Shown: one piece after another, positions 1 through 6,075 of the stretch
Numbering within the stretch: the stretch's first letter is position 1
Layout: every line of letters starts with the position of its first letter
Assembly (NCBI GenBank): GCA_036495525.1
Contig: DASXMR010000159.1
Location: 1 to 49,530, forward strand
DNA from: DASXMR01 sp036495525
GTDB lineage: Bacteria > Actinomycetota > Actinomycetes > Streptosporangiales > Streptosporangiaceae
Direction of reading: 5' to 3'
Length of the DNA stretch: 49,530 nucleotides
Translations under genes and position numbers: made by a program
The notes under the pieces: model-generated
What the model was told of the DNA's origin: nothing
Databases searched by the model: none
Seen by the model: the letters and a program-made list of their open reading frames with translations, nothing else

Positions 1-138
1 GCCGAGGAGTGGGGCCGCGCCCGCGGCGCGCAGGTCGTGCGGCTGGACACCTACGCGCACAGTCCGGTGTCAGTGCCGTTCTACGAGGAACGGATGGGCT
101 ACCAGCGCCGCGCGATCGTCTTCCAGAAACGGCTCTGA
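1..138 (+). CDS. GNAT-family acetyltransferase, C-terminal fragment
   Basis: The reading frame is open from the window edge to TGA at 136-138 and gives about 45 residues. The visible part has the end of a GNAT fold: a helix, a strand around LDTYAHSP, and the FYEERMGYQRR segment, which matches the usual 'FYxxxGF' strand-turn near the C terminus of acetyl-CoA-dependent N-acetyltransferases. The acetyl-CoA loop and the start lie outside the window, so the substrate cannot be assigned. It is followed by an independent TPR gene with its own ribosome binding site. Confidence 0.75.
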   Translation, partial: AEEWGRARGAQVVRLDTYAHSPVSVPFYEERMGYQRRAIVFQKRL

Positions 139-199
139 TCCTCCGGTTCGTGGGTGCACCGGTCTGTCCTGGAGCGACATGATTTGCCAGGAGGTTCTC

Positions 200-798
200 A
201 TGGGAGCACGGTGGCAGCGGCTGGCCGGACGGGTGAAGGTCACGAGCACGGACGCGCTGATCGAGCAGAACAACTGCGGGATGAACTACCTGGCGGCCGG
301 CCGGGTCGCGGAAGCGACCTACTAGAGCAGGCGGTCGGTGACTTCGAGCGGGTGCTCGGCACAGACCATCCGCAGACGTTAAGGCGCGGGGCAACCTCGC
401 GTCGGCCTACGAGGCGGCCGGGCGGGTCGGGGACGCGATCGCCGCGCTGGAGCGGACGCTCACCGATTCCGAGCGGGTCATCGGCGCCGACCTTCCTGAG
501 ACCTTCAAGTCACAGAACAACCTAGCGGTGGCTTACGAGTCCGCCGGGCGGGTGACGGAGGCGATCTCGCTACTCGGCCGCACGCTTGGTGACCGCGAAC
601 GGAGACTGGGCGCGGACCACCCTGACACTCTGATCACCCGCCACAACCTCGGCATTACCTGCCTGTCTGCGGGTCAGGCGGCGGATGCGATCGGACATCT
701 CGAGCGAGCGCTCAGGCCATCCCGACACGCAAGCTGCGCGCGAAGCCCTGGCAGCGCTCAGGCACGAACCGGCAGACCGTAACAACGCTGCCCGCTGA
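200..798 (+). pseudogene. Frameshifted tetratricopeptide-repeat protein
   Basis: An ATG at 200 sits behind a good AGGAGG site at 189-194. Four TPR-like units follow, of the type found in actinobacterial TPR_10/TPR_12 proteins: repeated 'N-L-A-x-A-Y-x-x-A-G-R-x-x-E-A-I' and 'R-x-L-G-x-D-H-P-x-T-L'. They lie in three frames. The start frame ends at TAG near 320, the next unit continues in another frame to about 380, the third and fourth units share a third frame to about 716, and the last 27 codons (HPDTQAAREALAALRHEP) are in a further shifted frame ending at 796-798. At least three indels are needed to rebuild one protein of about 200 residues. Intact homologues are usually scaffold or NB-ARC-linked signalling proteins. 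Decay is likely, but sequencing indels are possible. Confidence 0.75.
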
Positions 799-807
799 AC
801 GGGTCAC

Positions 808-856
808 TAGTGTGCCGTGAGCGAAGTAACCTTACTAAGTGAGAGAATGGCGGTTA
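808..856 (+). repeat. Orphan left end of an IS630-type element
   Basis: The segment from the TA at 808-809 to about 856 matches the start of the IS630 element at 2379-2421. Both have GTGAGCGAAGTAAC, then a C/T-rich stretch, then GTGAGAGAATGGCGGT. The first bases (TAGTGTG) also match the inverted right end at 3488-3495, better than the internal left end does. After about 856 the similarity stops and no transposase follows, so this is a truncated or displaced end. Confidence 0.75.
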
Positions 857-1241
857 TCACCTGGCCTGTGCTTGCCAGGGCGGCGAGTCTCCTGCCCGGG
901 ATCGGCAGCAGACCACATGAAGTTCACATGGCATGCAACCAGAACCCTGATGTTCAGCCGTCAGGCTGTGGGTGCGACTGCGGCTGGCAGCGAGCCCGCC
1001 GCCGGGCTGAGCGCTATGGCCGTCCTGTCGCCAAGGGCTTGGTACGCCTGGCCAGAAGGACACCAGCCGCATCCGCGCTGCGAGGCCAGGCGATGGCGGG
1101 CGTCACCGGCGTAGAGCGAAGGGATACGTGATGCACGGCACCGCCAGAGGTCCCCGGCGGTCAGCGGCACCGCTCGCGACAGCGCTGGACGTGCTGGCCG
1201 CCACCGGTAGGCAGCCCGCCACCACAGGCGGGGGCACCAGC
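857..1241. other. No recognisable gene between IS end and lipoprotein start
   Basis: This stretch lies between the orphan IS630 end and the chosen lipoprotein start. I translated both strands and found only short frames without recognisable motifs. The frame of the lipoprotein stays open upstream to 1128, but that extension places a polar stretch before the signal sequence, so I treat it as untranslated. It may hold the lipoprotein promoter, but I see no convincing -35/-10 pair. Confidence 0.5.
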
Positions 1242-2381
1242 ATGAGGCACCGCATCCGCTTGATCATCCTCGGACTCGCCGCCCTGCCGCTGGCCGGCTG
1301 CGGCGCGAACTCGCCTGCGACCACGGCCGCGGCGCCATTCGTCTACGCCGTCAACACCAAGAGCAACGAGATCTCCCAGTACAGCGCGCCGCCGACCGAC
1401 TCCGGAGCGCTCAAACCGCTCGCCCCTGCAACAGTGCCCACCGGACCATTCCCGTACGGAATCGCCATCGACCCGCAGGGCAACAGCGCCTACGTGGCCG
1501 ACGCAGACGCCAACGAGGTCTCTCAGTACACGATCAACCCGGCGACCGGTCAGCTGACCCCGAAGACGCCCGCAACGGTCGCCGCCGGACGCGGCTCGGT
1601 CGAGGTCGCGGTCACCCCCAACGGCGAGAGCGCCTACGTCGTCGATCGCAACGCCATCTCGCAGTACAGCATCAACCCCACCACGGGGAAGCTGATCCCG
1701 AAGTCGCCGGCCATGGTCGCTACCGGACGCAACGCCGAAGCAATTGCCATCAGCCCAGACGGCAAGTACGTATATGTGTCCAATTGCCCGGGCTGCTCGG
1801 TAAGACGGAGGAGTTCGCATTCGGCCTCGCCGTCGAAGCCACCGGCAGCGAGCATCTGGGAGTACCGGATCAACCAGCACACGGGCGCGCTCAGCCGGGT
1901 GGGGACCGTGGCCACTGGAACCGGCGCTAACGCGATCGCGATCACCCCGGACGGCGGGAGCCTCTATGTCGCTGTCGCCGCGGTCTGGCAATACACCATC
2001 AACCCCGCGACCGGCAAACTGACCCCCAAGTCGCCAGCGACCGTCGCCGCGGCAGGGACCGCCCACGATATCGCGATCACGTCCGACGGCAAGAACGCCT
2101 ACGTCGTCACCGTAGCCAACAACACCGTCTCGCAATTCCGCATCAACCCGAGAACCGGTGCGCTCAGCTCGAAGCCAGTGTCGACCGCGCACACCGTACT
2201 GCACCCCGAGGCCATCAAACTCGCTCCCGACGGGAAATCCGCGTACGTCACCAGCGAGAACAACGGCGAACTGTCGCAATACACCATCAACCGCACCACC
2301 GGCAAAATCACGCCCAAGTCACCCGCCACAGTCCCAACCGCAAGCGGCTCGCTCGGACTCGCGACCACATCCGAACGCTAA
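1242..2381 (+). CDS. Lipoprotein with YVTN/Lgl-type beta-propeller repeats
   Basis: The ATG at 1242 gives a 379-residue protein with a short basic N terminus, a hydrophobic core and lipobox LAGC (Cys about residue 20), so it is an exported lipoprotein. The mature part has seven or so blades repeating the pattern F/YVYAVN, 'I-x-x-Y-x-I-N-P-x-T-G-x-L' and 'A-I-x-P-D-G-x-x-A-Y-V', as in YVTN or lactonase-like (6-phosphogluconolactonase-type) propellers. An insertion of about 25 polar residues interrupts one blade (near 1795-1850). The last codons run straight into the IS630 end: TAA at 2379-2381 overlaps the TA target of the insertion, so the original C terminus may be cut off. The role is unknown; surface binding or scaffolding is likelier than catalysis. 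Confidence 0.8.
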   Translation: MRHRIRLIILGLAALPLAGCGANSPATTAAAPFVYAVNTKSNEISQYSAPPTDSGALKPLAPATVPTGPFPYGIAIDPQGNSAYVADADANEVSQYTINPATGQLTPKTPATVAAGRGSVEVAVTPNGESAYVVDRNAISQYSINPTTGKLIPKSPAMVATGRNAEAIAISPDGKYVYVSNCPGCSVRRRSSHSASPSKPPAASIWEYRINQHTGALSRVGTVATGTGANAIAITPDGGSLYVAVAAVWQYTINPATGKLTPKSPATVAAAGTAHDIAITSDGKNAYVVTVANNTVSQFRINPRTGALSSKPVSTAHTVLHPEAIKLAPDGKSAYVTSENNGELSQYTINRTTGKITPKSPATVPTASGSLGLATTSER

Positions 2382-2412
2382 TGTGAGCGAAGTAACTTTA
2401 CTGTGTGAGAGA

Positions 2413-3432
2413 ATGGCGGTCATGGCGTTGACTGTGACCGTGGATGTCCCGCAGCGTGATCGTAAAGTGCTGGCGTCATGGTTGCGCTCGACGTCGATTC
2501 GGGCCGGACTGGCCCAGCGAGCCAGGATCGTGCTGCTGGCCGGTGAGGGACTCGGCACCGGGGAGATCGTGGCGCGGACGGGGCTGAGCAAGCCGACGGT
2601 GATCGCGTGGAAAAGGCGGTACGCGTCCGAGGGGCTGGGCGGGCTCGATGACCGGCGCCGGCCGGGGCGGCCGCGGACCGCTGATGACGTGGCGATCGTG
2701 CTGGCGACGCTGGAGCCGCCGCCGGAGCGGCTGGGGATCACCCACTGGTCCAGCCGGCTGCTGGCACGCGAGCTGGGCGTGTCGAATGTCAAGGTCGCCG
2801 ACGTGTGGCGGGAGTACGGGCTGCAGCCGTGGAAGCGGGAGACGTTCAAGTTCTCCACCGACCCCGAACTGGAGGCCAAGGTCCGCGACATCGTGGGGCT
2901 CTACGTTAATCCTCCCGACAATGCCGTGGTCTTGTGCGTGGACGAGAAGAGCCAGATCCAGGCCCTGGACCGGACCCAGCCGACCCTGCCGCTGCGGCCG
3001 GGCCTGCCCGAGAAGGCCACCCACGATTACGTCCGCCACGGGACCACGACGCTGTTCGCGGCGCTGGAGGTCGCCACCGGCAAGGTCAGCGCGGACGCCT
3101 GCTATCCCCGGCACCGGCACCAGGAGTTCTTGAAGTTCCTCAAGAAGGTCGCCGCCGCCCACCCCGGCCGGCAGTTGCACATCGTGCTGGACAACTACGG
3201 CACTCACAAGCAGCCGGAGGTCCGGTCCTGGCTGGCTCGCAACCCGAGGGTCATCCTGCACTTCACACCCACGTCCGGATCATGGCTGAACATGGTAGAG
3301 ATCTTCTTCGGGATCATCACCCGCCAGGCCATCCGCCGCGGCACCTTCACCTCGGTCAAGGACCTCACCGCCGCGATCGGAACGTTCATCGACGGCTGGA
3401 ACGACCGGTGCGAGCCCTTCACCTGGACTTAA
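2413..3432 (+). CDS. IS630-family DDE transposase (C terminus frameshifted)
   Basis: The transposase cuts at the element's ends and joins them to TA targets. From ATG 2413 it reads 339 residues. It has an N-terminal helix-turn-helix (GTGEIVARTGLSKPTVIAWK), a linker rich in R/G/P (RRRPGRPR), then an RNase H-like catalytic domain. The acidic triad is D177 (VDEKS), D260 (LDNYGTHK) and E296 (WLNMVEIFF), with the D-to-E spacing near 35 that is typical of the family. The frame stops at TAA 3430-3432. Skipping one T restores the expected tail (KTADELLPHCKPG...) as far as TAG 3494-3496, which overlaps the terminal TA. The lesion removes only about 21 residues after the catalytic core, so the short form may still work. 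Confidence 0.9.
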   Translation: MAVMALTVTVDVPQRDRKVLASWLRSTSIRAGLAQRARIVLLAGEGLGTGEIVARTGLSKPTVIAWKRRYASEGLGGLDDRRRPGRPRTADDVAIVLATLEPPPERLGITHWSSRLLARELGVSNVKVADVWREYGLQPWKRETFKFSTDPELEAKVRDIVGLYVNPPDNAVVLCVDEKSQIQALDRTQPTLPLRPGLPEKATHDYVRHGTTTLFAALEVATGKVSADACYPRHRHQEFLKFLKKVAAAHPGRQLHIVLDNYGTHKQPEVRSWLARNPRVILHFTPTSGSWLNMVEIFFGIITRQAIRRGTFTSVKDLTAAIGTFIDGWNDRCEPFTWT

Positions 3433-3468
3433 AACCGCCGACGAGCTACTCCCGCATTGCAAGCCCGG

Positions 3469-3495
3469 TAAAAGAACTTCGCTCACCGCACACTA
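3469..3495 (-). repeat. IS630 right terminal inverted repeat
   Basis: Read on the minus strand from 3495, this end is TAGTGTGCGGTGAGCGAAG followed by TTCTTTTA. It pairs with the left end at 2383-2401 and, over a longer span, with the orphan left end starting at 808. It also encodes the last codons of the full-length transposase frame. Confidence 0.8.
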
Positions 3496-3612
3496 GCTTG
3501 CCCACCTGGCGCCCGGCCTCGCCCTAGTGAGGCTCCCGAGCTGGTCGTATCATTGCCGGGTGGCCAGGGCTCAACCCCTCGGGGTGTCATACCCGGCCAA
3601 CGGGGGGATCAC

Positions 3613-4077
3613 ATGAAAACTCGGCTTTTTGCTGCCCTGGCCGTGGCGATCGCCGCGGTTACAGGCCTCGGTGCGTCATCGCAGGCCACGTCAGCGTCGT
3701 CTCTTCCACGCCCCGTGGCTTACGGGGTGCCATACGGCGGTGGCGTGCCCAACAACTTCGTTCGTCCTAAGATCAAGCCCCTTGGCTGGCTGGTCTGGAC
3801 CGGAGACGGCAGCGGCCAGTTCAAGATCCACTCATGGAAGTACTGGTCCACCTGGAACGCCCAAGGATCAGCCACCATCTACCTGCGTAACGGGCCACTT
3901 GGGACCAAGCCGGATACGGAACCGACCACACTGCACTTCTACCGGGTCCGCATCCACAACGGGCACCGATACTTCACCCGGCTTCATTTCGCGCTACACC
4001 ATCGACTCGATGGCGTCGGATCCTCGACCCTGAGCTTCTGCTCACGCGGCACTCCCGCCTGGTACTACTCCTGCTGA
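3613..4077 (+). CDS. Small secreted protein, unknown function
   Basis: The ATG at 3613 is preceded by a GGGGGG ribosome site (3602-3607) and yields 154 residues. The first ~30 residues are a clear Sec signal peptide: MKTRLFAAL, then an alanine/valine-rich core ending near ATSASS. The mature part is rich in W, Y, G and H (GWLVWTGDGSG, WKYWSTWNAQGSATIYL, HFYRVRIHNGHRYF) and looks like a small beta-sheet domain. Two cysteines close to the C terminus (SFCSRG and the terminal YYSC) may form a disulfide. I do not recognise a named family. An extracellular or wall-associated structural or binding role is an inference from the export signal only. Confidence 0.75.
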   Translation: MKTRLFAALAVAIAAVTGLGASSQATSASSLPRPVAYGVPYGGGVPNNFVRPKIKPLGWLVWTGDGSGQFKIHSWKYWSTWNAQGSATIYLRNGPLGTKPDTEPTTLHFYRVRIHNGHRYFTRLHFALHHRLDGVGSSTLSFCSRGTPAWYYSC

Positions 4078-4160
4078 CCTACTTGACCGCGCCGTCGCCA
4101 GGGGCGCCGAACGCCTGCAACAAGAGCCACGCGCCGCCTTCCTCGAGCCGGGAGTGTCGG

Positions 4161-4242
4161 CGATCAGCCGAAGCCGGTGTAACCCATCAGCCGGAACACT
4201 GGCACCCATCAGCCGAAGCTCAGATGGGAGGCATCAGCCGGA
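4161..4242 (+). repeat. Four short direct repeats (ATCAGCCGRA)
   Basis: The octamer ATCAGCCG occurs at 4163, 4186, 4208 and 4233, each followed by a purine-A or purine-G, with a spacing of 22-25 bases. Three copies are preceded by C and two by ACCC. The array ends 18 bases before the 3' end of tRNA-Lys, which is on the opposite strand. The function is unknown; it could be a protein-binding array, or remnants of a mobile end. Confidence 0.6.
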
Positions 4243-4259
4243 GTAATACAACGGATAAG

Positions 4260-4331
4260 TAGGGCGCCTGGGGCTCGAACCCAGAACCCACGGATTAAAA
4301 GTCCGCTGCTCTACCATTGAGCTAACGCCCC
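4260..4331 (-). tRNA. tRNA-Lys (UUU)
   Basis: On the minus strand the sequence folds as a full cloverleaf. The acceptor GGGGCGU pairs with GCGCCCU, with G-U pairs at both ends of the stem. The D stem is GCUC/GAGC, the anticodon stem GCGGA/UCCGU carries loop CUUUUAA (anticodon UUU), and the T arm is CUGGG-UUCGAGC-CCCAG. The discriminator base is A and the CCA end is not encoded. Confidence 0.95.
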
Positions 4332-4445
4332 TGAGCGCCGGTGACGGCGCCTACCCACGCAGCGTACCGAGTTGCCAGCGGCCAGGGCGTCAACCTGGTG
4401 ATCAGTCTCGCTCCGGCCCGGCCCTGTCGGGTAGCATCCCGGCCC

Positions 4446-5231
4446 GTGCACAGCGCGTTCTTCGAGCCATCGGGTCCAGGGGAGTTCTATGCCACGCCGG
4501 CCACCGCCGGACCGTGGAGCGCGCACTCGCAGCACGGCGGGCCGCCGTCCGCGCTCGCGGCGCGTGAGCTGGAACGGCACGCCGCCGATCCGGGCCAGCG
4601 GCTGGCCAGGGTGACCATCGACATCCTGCGGCCGGTGCCGCTTGGGCTGCTGTCGCTGCGGACCACGATGGTGCGGCCAGGCAGGAAGGTCTCGCTGCTG
4701 GAGACCGTGCTGCAAGCTGGCGGCCAGGAAGTCCTGCACGCCCGCGGCTGGCGGATCGCGGTCCCCGGCGCCGGCGTCCCGGCGATCAGCCCCGAGCAGC
4801 CGCAGCTGCCAGCGGTCCCGGCCGACGCCAGCATGCCCGCGTTCCGCCGGGCGCACACGGAGGGGTACCTCGCGGCGGTGGACTGGCGGTTCGTCTCCGG
4901 CGGGCTCGATGACTACGGGCCGGGCGCTAGCGCCTGGCTGCGCCCGCGGATCCCGCTGGTCGCTGGCGAGGATGCGACGCCGATGTCACGCACCCTGCTG
5001 CTGGCCGACTCCGGCAGCGGCGTCGGCTCGGTGCTCGACCCGGAGAAGTTCCTGTGCATCAACGTAGACCTGACCGTGGTGCTGACCCGTGACCCCGAGG
5101 GCGACTGGCTGCTGCTCGAGGCCGGCACGACGGTCAGCGAGCGGGGCTCAGGCATGACGCAGACGCAGCTGTCTGACCAGTCGGGCCGCTGCGGCACGGC
5201 GGTGCAGACGCTGCTGGCCGAGCCGCGCTGA
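4446..5231 (+). CDS. Thioesterase-like (acyl-CoA thioesterase family) protein
   Basis: GTG 4446 starts a protein of 261 residues; the frame is open further upstream but lies over the tRNA-Lys region, so the later start is preferred. The sequence has the two half-hotdog layout of TesB-like/thioesterase-like superfamily proteins (PF13622 type). The N-terminal half has W-S-x-x-S-Q-H-G-G-P-P-S-A-L, matching the 'G-W-x-x-x-x-x-H-G-G' helix start, then RVTIDILRPVP. The second half contains the matching 'F-V-S-G-G' and 'WLRPRIPLV' strands and DSGSGVGS. Such enzymes hydrolyse acyl-CoA thioesters in the cytoplasm, though substrates for this subgroup are mostly unknown. It stands alone and faces a convergent DinB-like gene. 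Confidence 0.8.
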   Translation: MHSAFFEPSGPGEFYATPATAGPWSAHSQHGGPPSALAARELERHAADPGQRLARVTIDILRPVPLGLLSLRTTMVRPGRKVSLLETVLQAGGQEVLHARGWRIAVPGAGVPAISPEQPQLPAVPADASMPAFRRAHTEGYLAAVDWRFVSGGLDDYGPGASAWLRPRIPLVAGEDATPMSRTLLLADSGSGVGSVLDPEKFLCINVDLTVVLTRDPEGDWLLLEAGTTVSERGSGMTQTQLSDQSGRCGTAVQTLLAEPR

Positions 5232-5267
5232 CAGCGCCTGGCGGGCTGCTGCCACGGTTCGGCTCGG

Positions 5268-5861
5268 TCAGTCTGGCCAGCGCGGTGACCGGCCAAGGCG
5301 AGCGACCACGCGATCCAGTGGCGAGGCGTCCGGCGGCTCGGTTACTGCCGGGCGGAACGCTGCGCCAGGCGCGAGCCTCGCCTCGCCCTCCGGGACCTGG
5401 GCTGCGCGGACCTGCACCTCGTCCAGAACCTCGGAGTCGAAGCTGACCGGCACGCCGATGCTGCGGGCAACATCCCAGCCGTGCACGACGTAATCGAGGA
5501 AATGGAAGCCGATCGCCATCTCGGCGGGAAACCGGACCGCGGCCCTGATCTCCGGCAGCCACAGCCGGTCCCTGCCGAGGTCCACCTCGCTGAAGGCTGC
5601 CGTCACCCTGGCGACCGCCCGGGCGTAGGCCGCGGCGAAGTCGTCACCGGCCGGGCGGTCCGCCCAGACGGTCATATCCTCAGTCTCGCCGCTCGCGGCC
5701 GCGGCGAATCCATAGTGCTGACCGGTCATGTGCGCGAGCAGCTGCCGCAGCGTCCAGTCCGCGCACGGCGTTGGCTGGCTCAGCTGCGCCGGGCTGACCC
5801 GGCCGACGATGCCGACCGTGGCCTCGAGCGTCCGCCGGTTCAGCTCGCGAATGTCCGCCAC
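5268..5861 (-). CDS. TIGR03086-type DinB/mycothiol-dependent enzyme-like protein
   Basis: A GTG start at 5861 gives 197 residues. The protein shows the four-helix DinB/maleylpyruvate-isomerase N-terminal fold: TPCADWTLRQLLAHMTGQ carries the first conserved His, and FHFLDYVVHGWDVARS carries the HxWDxxR signature of the TIGR03086 subgroup. Related proteins bind a divalent metal through three His residues, and many use mycothiol as a cofactor in thiol transfer or detoxification. The substrate is not known. The gene is divergent from secA2, with 214 bases between the starts. Confidence 0.85.
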   Translation of the reverse strand: MADIRELNRRTLEATVGIVGRVSPAQLSQPTPCADWTLRQLLAHMTGQHYGFAAAASGETEDMTVWADRPAGDDFAAAYARAVARVTAAFSEVDLGRDRLWLPEIRAAVRFPAEMAIGFHFLDYVVHGWDVARSIGVPVSFDSEVLDEVQVRAAQVPEGEARLAPGAAFRPAVTEPPDASPLDRVVARLGRSPRWPD

Positions 5862-6075
5862 GCCGCCTGCCCTCCGTTCAGCCGCTGCGCCAGCCGGCCC
5901 GTCATGGCGGCGAGCCGCCGGCCTGCAGGCAGGCCGGGAACCCGGCGGCCCGGCCGCCCCGTTAGCCTCTCACGGCAGGCTGCGACGGTGTATCGAGTCA
6001 GCGCTCGCGGCCGGGCGCGAAGGAGCGGAGGCCAGTGGCTGCCTGCCCGGCGAGCGTGCCAGGATCGGAGGCGTG

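Larger units (their letters stand above)
2379..3495 (+). mobile_element. IS630/Tc1-mariner-type insertion sequence
   Basis: The element is bounded by TA dinucleotides (2379-2380 and 3494-3495), the duplicated target of IS630-family elements. Imperfect terminal inverted repeats are GTGAGCGAAGTAACTTTAC (2383-2401) and the complement of 3469-3487. It carries one DDE transposase gene. The right end carries about seven extra bases (TAGTGTG) absent from this left end but present in the orphan left end at 808. The right end may therefore originally have paired with the left end at 808. Confidence 0.85.

Noticed and set aside
4161..4242. Four-repeat array considered as a CRISPR
   Set aside because: The repeat core is only 8-11 bases, the spacers are 12-15 bases, and there is no cas gene; this is outside CRISPR dimensions.
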